Positions 1 to 6,913 of a DNA stretch of 29,063 bases are shown here, piece by piece; the stretch's first letter is position 1, and the number at the start of each line of letters is the position of its first letter. A program made the position numbers and the translations under genes. The DNA is from CAYNZP01 sp964401835 (GTDB taxonomy: Bacteria; Planctomycetota; Phycisphaerae; SM23-33), in the NCBI GenBank assembly GCA_964401835.1, contig CAYNZP010000020.1, positions 1-29,063 of the forward strand, given 5' to 3'. The notes beneath the pieces were generated by a model that was not told the origin of the DNA, ran no database searches, and worked only from the letters and a program-made list of their open reading frames with translations.

Positions 1-133
1 GCCAACTGGCAAAGCCATGATGCAGACCGTTGGACTCGATTGTGGCCCAGTACGGCCACCTTTACGTAACCTTTCAAAAGAGCAAGTTGATTCATTGCTT
101 GACAAAGTCCGGTCTTTAAATTTATTTTCGTAA
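1..133 (+). CDS. DapA-family aldolase, C-terminal fragment (cut by window edge)
   Basis: An open frame runs from base 2 to the TAA ending at 133 and gives about 43 residues. The stretch GLDCGPVRPPLRNLS, followed by a short charged helix, is the usual ending of dihydrodipicolinate synthase/N-acetylneuraminate lyase family proteins, where G-x-VRxPL precedes the last helix. The catalytic part lies outside the window, so the substrate cannot be told. It is followed 70 bases later by a second, full-length member of the same superfamily, so the two probably form a pair of related aldolases in one operon. The family call is fairly sure; the exact function is unknown. Confidence 0.7.
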   Translation, partial: PTGKAMMQTVGLDCGPVRPPLRNLSKEQVDSLLDKVRSLNLFS

Positions 134-203
134 TATTCAATAGGAAAAAGATAGCTTCTAGTTATCTACAAATAATAAAGATTGTCTGGAGATTGGGAAA
201 ACA

Positions 204-1109
204 ATGTTGGAATTAACTGGAGTTATACCCGCTTTAATAACACCCTCAAATAGTAATGGTAATCTTGATCTGGGCCCAATACCTAGATTAATTGATTTTA
301 CATTGGCAAGAGGAGTTAGCGGTTTTTTTGTTGGAGGAAGTACTGGTGAAGGGTATTGCCTTACGACAGCTGAGAGAAAACAACTAGCCGAAAAAATTGT
401 AGCCGAAGTTTCCGGAAGAGTTCCAGTCATAGTTCATGTAGGAAGCCTGGATTATCGGGAAGTTGTCGAACTGTCCGAACACGCTAAAAAGATAGGCGCA
501 GACGCAGTATCATCAGTAATACCTTTCTATTTTAGTTACAGTCTCCAAGAGGTCCGGGATTATTATCAAGCAATCTCAGATGCTTCCGAATTGCCTAACA
601 TTATCTACTTTCTCCCTCATGTGGGCAACACCATGACCGACCCTGAGCAGTTTGTAGAAACTGTACTTACCGTTGATAGGATCTACGGTATCAAGTACAC
701 AGATACTGACCTACACCGACTGCGGTGCCTGAAGCAATTAGCTTCGGGGCAGTTAAAATATTTCGGAGGTAACGATTCCCTTCCGCTGCCGATGTTAACA
801 ATGGGAGCGGATGCACTGATCGGCTCAAATTTCAGCGCTATCCCGGAAGTTTGGATAGGAATATACAATGCGTTTTCCAATGGGGAGCTAGACAGGGCGG
901 TTAAATTACAAGATCGCCTAACTTATTACATTCGCAAACTTCGCCAGATTCAGCCTATTGAACGCGCAAAAGGTATGCTGAAAATTAGAGGAATTGACGT
1001 AGGTATCCCAAGAAAGCCTAAGGCCCCACTGTCAATTAATCAGGAAAAGGTTCTAAAAGAGGTGCTAGATGAGATGCTTGGGGATCCGCTGCTTGAGATG
1101 CATGGGTAA
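204..1109 (+). CDS. N-acetylneuraminate lyase-like aldolase (DapA/NanA superfamily)
   Basis: This 301-residue protein has the family's usual length and is a (beta/alpha)8 Schiff-base aldolase, cytoplasmic. Visible landmarks are GGSTGEG (residues 44-50, which binds the keto-acid carboxylate), Tyr135 in IIYFLP and the Schiff-base Lys164 in YGIKYTD. A later GGNDSLPLPMLTMGADALIGS segment resembles the sialic-acid lyase branch more than true dihydrodipicolinate synthase. The likely reaction is reversible cleavage of a sialic acid or another 2-keto-3-deoxy sugar acid to pyruvate and an aldehyde. The ATG is preceded by GGAG at 189-192. A sialidase-like remnant lies just downstream, which weakly supports sialic acid or similar glycan use. 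The exact substrate is inferred, not proven. Confidence 0.8.
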   Translation: MLELTGVIPALITPSNSNGNLDLGPIPRLIDFTLARGVSGFFVGGSTGEGYCLTTAERKQLAEKIVAEVSGRVPVIVHVGSLDYREVVELSEHAKKIGADAVSSVIPFYFSYSLQEVRDYYQAISDASELPNIIYFLPHVGNTMTDPEQFVETVLTVDRIYGIKYTDTDLHRLRCLKQLASGQLKYFGGNDSLPLPMLTMGADALIGSNFSAIPEVWIGIYNAFSNGELDRAVKLQDRLTYYIRKLRQIQPIERAKGMLKIRGIDVGIPRKPKAPLSINQEKVLKEVLDEMLGDPLLEMHG

Positions 1110-1171
1110 TTAGGATTCAAAACTTAAAATCGGCCTAAGAAGCTATTATTGATTGTGTGAGCAGATCAATC

Positions 1172-1294
1172 TTGATCTCCTATTAAATGCGAACCAAATC
1201 CTAACAAACTCGCACTCGACTTGGACCAGAAAACAGGGAGGAGATCAGGAGGAGATCAATGCCCCGTTCATATGGAATAGGACTGACTAAATAA
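1172..1294 (+). promoter_or_regulatory. Tandem Shine-Dalgarno repeat with 11-codon mini-ORF and pairing arm
   Basis: An 11-base unit, GGAGGAGATCA, is repeated twice head to tail (1237-1247 and 1248-1258) and leads straight into ATG at 1259. That ATG opens an 11-codon frame, MPRSYGIGLTK, ending at 1294. Bases 1172-1181 (TTGATCTCCT) are the exact reverse complement of 1250-1259, and nine bases also match the first repeat, so the upstream arm could pair with either ribosome-binding site. A separate palindrome, GATCAA-TC-TTGATC, sits at 1164-1177. This could be a leader or translational switch, or simply remains of a decayed gene. No function is assigned. Confidence 0.3.
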
Positions 1295-1314
1295 TATTTT
1301 GAAGAGCACTAGTA

Positions 1315-1440
1315 ATGTTAGAAACTCACGTAGTAATTCAAGGTGTCTACGCATGGCCGAATCTTACAAAGCTGCCGGACGGCACAATTGTGTCGGCTAT
1401 TTTCAATCAGTCTTGCCATGGTTTTTGGGATAGCTTCTAG
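1315..1440 (+). pseudogene. Sialidase (BNR)-like protein, N-terminal remnant
   Basis: A 41-codon frame from ATG 1315 to TAG 1438-1440 contains YAWPNLTKLPDGTIVSAIFN followed by QSCHGFWDS. This closely resembles the first strands of bacterial exo-alpha-sialidase/BNR-repeat proteins, where a WPxLTxLPDGTIxAxxFNxPSHG pattern is common. The reading then stops and nothing recognisable follows before the next gene, so about nine tenths of the protein is missing. It sits between the lyase-like gene and the oxidoreductase, suggesting a former glycan-cleavage cluster. Recognition is from memory of the family pattern. Confidence 0.5.
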
Positions 1441-1536
1441 ATAAACTGCTGAGAAGGCTCGGGCAAAAACTTTGACAGGTATCAAGTGATATCTACTTTC
1501 CCGCACCATTATGTCATATTTTAAGGAATGTATTTG

Positions 1537-2835
1537 ATGTCGATAAAAAAACGTTATGCACATGTCGGCTTGGGTGTTCGCAGCACGATGTATACCGATG
1601 CAATGGTCGGTGATTTTAAGGAGTGTTGCGACCTTGTAGGACATTGTGACTTAAGCCAAGGCCGAATGGATCTGTGCAACCGTCGCATCGAAGAAAAAGG
1701 CGGCAAAGCTGTCAAGACCTACAAAGCAGAACAATTTGACCAGATGATTGCAGAAACGAAGCCGCATGTGGTTATTGTTACTACCGGCCCGGATGTTACG
1801 CACAGTGATTACATATGTAGAGCGATGGAACTTGGCTGTGATGTGGTGACGGAAAAGCCCATGACGACCGATGAAGCCAAATGTTGCCAAATCCTTGAAA
1901 CCATCGAAAAGACAGGCCGTAATCTGCAGGTTACCTTCAATTATCGTTATTCGCCGCCTCGCAGCCAGATCAGGGAAATAATTAGAGATGGGGCCATTGG
2001 CGATGTCCTGAGCATAAATTTCACCTGGATGCTGGATACCCGACATGGTGCGGACTATTTCCGTCGCTGGCACCGTCGGCGTGAGAACTCGGGATCGTTG
2101 CTGGTTCACAAATCGACCCATCATTTCGACCTTGTCAACTGGTGGCTGGGCGATGATCCGGAGGATGTTTTCTGCCTGGGGTCGCTTAAATATTACACAC
2201 CCGAAAATGCCGACGAGATGGGCCTGCAGGGTCGAGGTGAACGTTGTCTGGGTTGTCCGGTTAAGGATAAGTGCAAATTCTATCTTGATATCTCGGAAGG
2301 TGACTTTAAGGACAGGTATCTGGATTGCGAGGCCGAAGACGGTTACTTGCGCGACAAATGTGTTTTCTCAGACGAGATAGACATCTGGGATAACATGGCT
2401 GTTAATGTGCGATATAAACGAGGAACTTTACTAAACTATATGCTCCACGCGTATTCACCTTATGAAGGGTATCGAATCGCGTTTAATGGAACAAAAGGGC
2501 GGCTGGAGCATTTCTGTTGCGAAAATACTTATATTAGCGGTGCCGACGATGTACCGGGTGAATTAACTAAGGACAATGTTAGCATAACCCTTATTCCGGA
2601 ATTTTCTGAGGCACAGCAGATCGAAGTTAGAACCGGGGAGGGAGGACATGGCGGTGGCGATCCGGTACTGCTGGCAGATATCTTCGATCCCAACGCCCCG
2701 GCCGATCCGCTAAAACGCAAGGCCGGCCAACGGGATGGAGCTTACTCCATTCTCACGGGTGTGGCTGCTTATAAGAGCATCGAAGCAGGCGAGACGATCA
2801 AAATGTCCAATTTACTAGGCGATGCTAAATTGTAA
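1537..2835 (+). CDS. Gfo/Idh/MocA-family NAD(P)-dependent oxidoreductase with inserted cysteine cluster
   Basis: The N-terminus carries a nucleotide-binding fold (VGLGVRSTMY) and the family hallmark TEKPMTTD near residue 108. HKSTHHFDLVNWWLG holds the usual Lys/His/Asp active-site helix. Starting at ATG 1537 gives 432 residues; AAGGA at 1523-1527 is nine bases upstream, whereas ATG 1528 would have no spacing. The enzyme probably oxidises or reduces a sugar or sugar acid, or takes part in NAD-recycling glycoside cleavage, as known for this cytoplasmic family. Unusual is an insertion at about residues 237-275 with five cysteines (CLGC, then C246, C264, C275) that could bind a metal. The substrate is unknown. 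Confidence 0.85.
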   Translation: MSIKKRYAHVGLGVRSTMYTDAMVGDFKECCDLVGHCDLSQGRMDLCNRRIEEKGGKAVKTYKAEQFDQMIAETKPHVVIVTTGPDVTHSDYICRAMELGCDVVTEKPMTTDEAKCCQILETIEKTGRNLQVTFNYRYSPPRSQIREIIRDGAIGDVLSINFTWMLDTRHGADYFRRWHRRRENSGSLLVHKSTHHFDLVNWWLGDDPEDVFCLGSLKYYTPENADEMGLQGRGERCLGCPVKDKCKFYLDISEGDFKDRYLDCEAEDGYLRDKCVFSDEIDIWDNMAVNVRYKRGTLLNYMLHAYSPYEGYRIAFNGTKGRLEHFCCENTYISGADDVPGELTKDNVSITLIPEFSEAQQIEVRTGEGGHGGGDPVLLADIFDPNAPADPLKRKAGQRDGAYSILTGVAAYKSIEAGETIKMSNLLGDAKL

Positions 2836-2861
2836 TATCCGGCATATGGAGAAATGGTCCT

Positions 2862-3293
2862 ATGAAACGCAATTTATCAACAAATGCTTATTTTTGTGCC
2901 CTTGCAGAAAAGCATATGCCGAAATTCCGCTTTGCAGACAACAACAAAGATGACTGGCAGCAGTGGAAAGATCAACTCCTTCCCACCGTTAAGGCCTCTC
3001 TTGGCGTAAGCTTTCACAGGTTTTTTGGAAAAGTTACAAAAATGTCTTGCGCGATTGGAGCCGATTTGTTTGTATAGGCTTATGGCAAGGATGCCCATCC
3101 AAACGCTAAGAACTACTCACTTGCGGAGTTGGATATCGCCACAAAGGCTGCTCCCCGCAAGTAAAGTCACGAGCGTATGATGGCTACCCGTGCCTTGCTG
3201 CTAGGCATCTCCAAAAATCAGATTGCGGCGGCCACCTTTTATGTGCGCGTTACTTTAAACTATGACATTCCAAATAAAAAAAGATTGAAATAA
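2862..3293 (+). pseudogene. Acetylxylan-esterase-like hydrolase remnant with two in-frame stops
   Basis: The first 71 codons (to TAG at 3075-3077) contain DWQQWKDQLLPTVKASLGV, resembling the WxxKLxxKLxELLGL segment at the start of acetylxylan-esterase/dienelactone-hydrolase-type alpha/beta hydrolases. The same frame stays readable after the TAG (AYGKDAHPNAKNYSLAELDI, then ATKAAPRK) to TAA at 3162-3164, and again (ERMMATRALLLGIS) to the TAA at 3291-3293. Three protein-like blocks in one frame, with the catalytic Ser-Asp-His region missing, point to decay by point mutation and deletion. The assignment of the later blocks to this family is uncertain. It lies 26 bases after the oxidoreductase and was probably its operon partner. 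Confidence 0.4.
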
Positions 3294-3373
3294 TAAACAA
3301 AAATAAGTATGCTTACTATAAGACCTCTTTGGATTTAATCAACCATAGTAATGCCAACAAAGAGCCTTTAATA

Positions 3374-3730
3374 ATGGGAAGAAAAAAGAGAAAAGACGTA
3401 ATTGGGGAGGTGCTTAGCCCTGAAGAAGAGGGAAATGCAGGCAGCCTCCAGGCCAAAGTATTCAAGGTAACTGGTTCATATCTGCTGGTAAACGCTCACC
3501 TTGAAGATGTCTCGGATATGAAGGTAGAGCCGGTGGATCAGTGAGGAGACGTACTGATGGATCAAGCAGGGGCGAGTTACGCTGGTAGTTAGTGACAAGC
3601 TTCGATACCGCGTGGTATGGGGGGCTTTGCAGAAGTACAAAAAGTACTTAAGGACGTTCAGGACCAGCGGCTGACAATACGCTTCGTGTTAAAAAAAGGC
3701 GAGTTGTATGCCTTTCAGATGGTAAAATAA
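3374..3730 (+). pseudogene. C-terminal beta-sandwich domain of a sialidase/GH32-like secreted protein, decayed
   Basis: The open part to TGA 3542-3544 contains AGSLQAKVFKVTGSYLLVNA, then HLEDVSDMKVEPVD. This follows the pattern GxLxTKxFxxxGxxLxVNAxxxxGxLxVEVLD of concanavalin-like C-terminal domains in planctomycete sialidase- and GH32-like proteins. The rest of that domain is still visible: VSDKLRYRVVWG in another frame at about 3588-3623, then RLTIRFVLKKGELYAFQMVK ending at TAA 3728-3730. The latter matches the typical last strand, RLRFxLKxAxLYAFxF. The domain is broken by stops and at least one frameshift. The open part alone could be called a 56- to 71-residue hypothetical protein (alternative start 3329), but the remnant reading explains more. 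Confidence 0.5.
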
Positions 3731-3781
3731 ATATGGAAAAGACTGCAGATAATCCAAATCGTATGCCTGGGAGGTGGTTCC

Positions 3782-4504
3782 ATGCGGTGTAGACATGCGA
3801 AACACAGGGGGGTGTCGGGCTTTACGCTAATCGAGCTTCTGGTGGTGATCGCGATCATTAGCCTGCTGATATCCATTCTCTTGCCGTCATTGATAAAGGC
3901 CAAGGAGCTTGCCCGCAGGGTGGTATGCGCGAATAATCTTCATCAGTGGGGCAATATACTTGTCATGTTTGCCAATGAAAATGACGGGAATTACCCGATG
4001 ACGGGAGGCATATTTAACTATCAATTGTTTTCCATTCCGATTTCAACAGCCGAGCGTTTTCTACCTTATGGACAGGAAGAAACGATTTTGGAAATGATGA
4101 CCTGTCCCAGCAACAAGTTCTGGTCACTGGCATGGCCGGATCAGGAAAACCCGAGCAGGGTTATGTCGACTTATGGTTTCATGACGGGAGTCAGCGGAGG
4201 AATCTGGTACAATGACCAAAAGAGCCTAAACAACTCTGCGGACGCTGAGGAGCCTGGAATCGCGTTAATGTCTGACCTGAACTTCTATGCTAATGGACCT
4301 AGCTGGGCTCCCGGCTTTACCGTTTCCAACCATCTGGAAAATGATTCGCAATGGTATGCATCTAACTCCGTGGACAAACCGTTAAGTGACGGATTGAATG
4401 TTCTTTATAACACCGGACAGGTGGAATACAAGGACAGCGGAGAAACCGATCTTAACCTGAAACACAGCCATGATGATAATGATTGGTATTATTACTGGTG
4501 GTGA
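3782..4504 (+). CDS. Prepilin-like protein with N-terminal methylation/cleavage signal
   Basis: The 240-residue product begins with a short basic leader and SGFTLIELLVVIAIISLLIS. Prepilin peptidase would cut between Gly13 and Phe14, leaving the conserved Glu at mature position 5, followed by about 20 hydrophobic residues. This is the type IV pilin/type II secretion pseudopilin signature. The remaining globular part holds a few cysteines and many Trp, Tyr and Asn, and resembles the large families of prepilin-like proteins in Planctomycetota and Lentisphaerota, many of unknown role. A strong GGGAGG at 3769-3774 fixes the ATG. The usual H-X9-DG ending was not clearly found. It was probably inserted into or beside decayed genes, since both neighbours are remnants. 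Confidence 0.8.
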   Translation: MRCRHAKHRGVSGFTLIELLVVIAIISLLISILLPSLIKAKELARRVVCANNLHQWGNILVMFANENDGNYPMTGGIFNYQLFSIPISTAERFLPYGQEETILEMMTCPSNKFWSLAWPDQENPSRVMSTYGFMTGVSGGIWYNDQKSLNNSADAEEPGIALMSDLNFYANGPSWAPGFTVSNHLENDSQWYASNSVDKPLSDGLNVLYNTGQVEYKDSGETDLNLKHSHDDNDWYYYWW

Positions 4505-4523
4505 TTGCGGCAATCGCAATTTT
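4504..4523 (+). terminator. Weak hairpin after the prepilin-like gene
   Basis: ATTGCG-GCAAT-CGCAAT forms a six-base-pair stem directly at the end of the prepilin-like gene and runs into TTTT. The stem is short and the T tail is brief, so it is only a possible intrinsic terminator. Confidence 0.3.
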
Positions 4524-4540
4524 CGGATGATTTTATCTGT

Positions 4541-4636
4541 ATGGCCCAGTATCAAGATGACGCCCGGTACATAGAGCAAGCATTACGAGAATGGTTTGCG
4601 AAGTTTGGAGTGGAATTACAGTCCGACAAGGCTTGA
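4541..4636 (+). pseudogene. Possible group II intron reverse transcriptase fragment
   Basis: A 31-codon frame ending at TGA 4634-4636 reads QYQDDARYIEQALREWFAKF then GVELQSDKA. This resembles the segment FxxxxDAxxFxxALxERLxKFGLELxPxKT that follows the YADD active site in group II intron reverse transcriptases. Nothing of the rest of the enzyme or the ribozyme was found in the flanks. It would mark an old intron visit in this decayed stretch. The match is short, so confidence is modest. Confidence 0.4.
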
Positions 4637-4750
4637 ATTATCAGTTTTGGCAGACATGAGCGAGAGAACGCCCACCGTTGCACTTTTGCTCCGACGTCTA
4701 TATATCCTTAGGTTCAATTCATGAACGTTGTCGACGCGAGTGAACTTTAA

Positions 4751-4774
4751 TGAAGAATTTTTTAAAAATCTTCA
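4751..4774. terminator. AT-rich hairpin downstream of the ROK gene
   Basis: TGAAGA and TCTTCA pair around a T-run/A-run core 34 bases beyond the ROK stop codon. The run of T on either strand could serve as a two-way transcription end between convergent genes. It is weak and not a textbook terminator. Confidence 0.3.
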
Positions 4775-4807
4775 TAAGGCAGATCATAGAAATTCATTAT
4801 TTGCTCC

Positions 4808-5932
4808 TTAAACTTGCACGGGTTCAGTAGGAAACAGCATCTGAAAACATCTATGTGTTGCCCCGATTGCTGCTGCGAATGATCCGAGTCTTGCCGGTAA
4901 GAGTTGGATCCTGTCGGCGATATCCGGAAGGACGAATTTTTTGAATGTCCTGGCTATGTGGTCGAATAATGGCCCGTCAGGCTGGACAAGCCCCCCTGCC
5001 AGTACAATTGCCTGCGGGTCAAGCAAACTCGCCATAGAAGCCAGGTGACATCCGAGTATTTGCCCCGCTTTTGCAGCTTTGTTTTTTGGGAGATCGAAAC
5101 TTTTTGCCTCTACATCGACGCAAAGCGCTTTCTCGGAGACCAAGTCATGCAGGGCTTTCCATTGGCTCATGCTGCTGCCGACAGGGAGTGTTATCATGCC
5201 GGCCTCACCGGCGAAGCCATGACTGCCGAGATGCAATTTTCCGTCGATGACTATTCCGGTGCCGACGCCACTTCGCACAGCCATGCATATAAAGCTTTGA
5301 AGCTGCTGGGCTGCTCCTGTCATCCATTCAGCCAGTGTCAGGGCCCTGATGTTATCTTCCAATATACAGGGCAAATCAGTTTGGCTTGAGACGAGATCGC
5401 GAAGGGGGATATTTTTTGCGCCTTCTATCAAATCATAGTGAAGAATCAGACCTTGTTTAATATCAATAGTTCCAGCACCGGCCAGCCCGATACCCAGGAC
5501 CTTCTTGTATGTTGATTTTACTTCTTTCAGGCCTTCGCAAATGAATTTTAAAAGTTCATCAATCAGGCCTTGTCTGGATTTGGTTTTTTTTAATGACTGT
5601 TGTTTTTGCCAGACTGTATTACCTGCGAAATCAGTCAGCAATAGCCTCAGCCTTTTGGCTTCCATATCAAAGCCAAGCAGGTAGCCGTATTCGGGGTTGA
5701 GCATTACGGGTACGGCCTTTCTGCCTCGCCGTTCGTTGCCGGCGAGTTTTTCTATCAAAAGGCCATCGTCCAGCATCTCCTGAATAAGGTCGCATACGCG
5801 GGAGTTGCTCATCCGGAGCTTTCTTGCCAATTCAAGACGACCCGCTTGGCCTAGCCGGCGAGTTTGCCGAAGGATGAGGTTTTTCTTAAAATGTAGCTTT
5901 TCAGAAATATTAGCTGTGTTCAACCCACTCAT
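4808..5932 (-). CDS. ROK-family transcriptional regulator
   Basis: The 374-residue product has an N-terminal winged helix-turn-helix (about residues 15-75; LARKLRMSNSRVCDLIQEML) followed by a ROK sugar-kinase-like domain with EDN (192-194) and GVGTGIVIDG (222-231). In ROK kinases and NagC-type repressors GExGH and a Cys cluster bind zinc; here it reads GEAGM and no Cys cluster follows. It is probably a sugar-sensing DNA-binding protein rather than a kinase. The ATG at 5930-5932 is preceded by GGAG at eight bases. It faces away from the sulfosugar-type operon and shares its control region, so it most likely represses that operon and itself until an inducer sugar binds. Confidence 0.85.
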   Translation of the reverse strand: MSGLNTANISEKLHFKKNLILRQTRRLGQAGRLELARKLRMSNSRVCDLIQEMLDDGLLIEKLAGNERRGRKAVPVMLNPEYGYLLGFDMEAKRLRLLLTDFAGNTVWQKQQSLKKTKSRQGLIDELLKFICEGLKEVKSTYKKVLGIGLAGAGTIDIKQGLILHYDLIEGAKNIPLRDLVSSQTDLPCILEDNIRALTLAEWMTGAAQQLQSFICMAVRSGVGTGIVIDGKLHLGSHGFAGEAGMITLPVGSSMSQWKALHDLVSEKALCVDVEAKSFDLPKNKAAKAGQILGCHLASMASLLDPQAIVLAGGLVQPDGPLFDHIARTFKKFVLPDIADRIQLLPARLGSFAAAIGATHRCFQMLFPTEPVQV

Positions 5933-5952
5933 AAGCTCTTCTCCATCTAGTC

Positions 5953-5982
5953 ATAATAAGGTAATAATCGCCTGTGAGTCAA
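5953..5982 (-). promoter_or_regulatory. Promoter for the ROK regulator gene
   Basis: On the minus strand TTGACT (5977-5982) and TATTAT (5953-5958) are 18 bases apart, a good sigma-70-type pair, 21 bases before the ROK start codon. Confidence 0.5.
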
Positions 5983-5990
5983 TTTGAAAA

Positions 5991-6002
5991 TACGAAAACG
6001 TA
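5991..6002. promoter_or_regulatory. Palindromic candidate operator between divergent promoters
   Basis: TACG-AAAA-CGTA is a perfect inverted repeat lying between the two facing -35 boxes. Its place suits an operator for the ROK protein controlling both directions. The binding itself is inferred. Confidence 0.4.
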
Positions 6003-6010
6003 AAATTAAC

Positions 6011-6040
6011 TTGACTTAGGATTATCTCCCAAGGTAATAT
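6011..6040 (+). promoter_or_regulatory. Promoter for the sulfosugar-type operon
   Basis: TTGACT (6011-6016) and TAATAT (6035-6040) are 18 bases apart, about 50 bases before the first gene. The same -35 box and spacing occur on the opposite strand for the ROK gene, giving a mirror-like arrangement. Confidence 0.55.
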
Positions 6041-6091
6041 GAATATCATAACAATCGTTCCAGTTTTATGCGAAAAGAGTTTTTTTGCCTC

Positions 6092-6898
6092 ATGAGAGTT
6101 CAGGACATACATCATCACTGGGTAAACGAAAAAGGCTACATCAACCGGCTTTTGGAACGTATGGACGAACTCGGTATTGAGCGGGTCGGTCTGATTGCAA
6201 TGGGATCAATCGTTAAAGACCTTTTTCTTCTGCATGAGCCTACCGGAAATGCTGTAGGTAACCAGGAATTGGCTGAGTTAGTCAACAAGTATCCTGGTCG
6301 GTTTTGGGGATACGGATATATCAGGCCCGGCAATGATAAGCCAGAGGAAGTAGACAGGCTTGCAGATATGGGAATGAAGGGCCTGAAGTTTCATTTGCCC
6401 CTCAAGCCGTACGACAGTGAGGAATACTTCGACTTTTATGCCAAAGCTGCCAAATATAATCTTCCTTGCCTGTTCCATACAGGGGTGTTTACCTTACCCA
6501 ACCTGCCTTCTGGTTCAGCTGCTAGAAGTGAAAATTGCAGACCTATTTACATTGAGCAAATCGCGTATGAATTTCCTGAATTGCCGTTAATAGCGGCGCA
6601 TTTAGGGGTGGGATGGAGTGAAGAAGCAGCGACTTTATGCAGGATGGTTCCGAATATTTACACTGATATCTCTGGTCGGGTCGATGGGTGGCGTTCCGGT
6701 AAATCAATCGAGTGGTTCAAGCAGACTTTCTATTGGCCGGAGGCTCATAAAAAAATCCTGTTCGGTAGCGACGTACATGCTGACGAATTGGGCCAAGCAC
6801 TCGAGCACCAAAAACAGATATTTACTGATATGGGCTGGAGTAAAGAGCAGCTTAACGATGTTTTTTATAACAACGCAAATCGCCTTTTTGGCGAATGA
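6092..6898 (+). CDS. Metal-dependent amidohydrolase (amidohydrolase-2/COG2159 type)
   Basis: From ATG 6092 the product is 268 residues, a TIM-barrel hydrolase. It shows the HxH metal motif near the start (DIHHHW), HTG in the middle, AHLG and the late FGSD with its catalytic Asp. Family members hydrolyse or decarboxylate ring or lactone substrates, or act as hydratases. An earlier ATG at 6068 would add eight residues. The later one is preferred because a related remnant at 27.6-27.9 kb starts at exactly this place (MRINDVHAH). It is the first gene of the operon, 15 bases before the NagB-like gene. A lactonase-like role on a sulfosugar lactone is conceivable but unsupported. Confidence 0.75.
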   Translation: MRVQDIHHHWVNEKGYINRLLERMDELGIERVGLIAMGSIVKDLFLLHEPTGNAVGNQELAELVNKYPGRFWGYGYIRPGNDKPEEVDRLADMGMKGLKFHLPLKPYDSEEYFDFYAKAAKYNLPCLFHTGVFTLPNLPSGSAARSENCRPIYIEQIAYEFPELPLIAAHLGVGWSEEAATLCRMVPNIYTDISGRVDGWRSGKSIEWFKQTFYWPEAHKKILFGSDVHADELGQALEHQKQIFTDMGWSKEQLNDVFYNNANRLFGE

Positions 6899-6913
6899 GT
6901 CAGGGGAGCTTTA

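Noticed and set aside
150..166. Seven-base-pair hairpin between the two aldolase genes as a terminator.
   Set aside because: No T-run follows and the pair probably forms one operon.
2862..3293. Stop-codon recoding (pyrrolysine at TAG).
   Set aside because: A TAA also interrupts the same frame and the catalytic region is missing, so decay is simpler.
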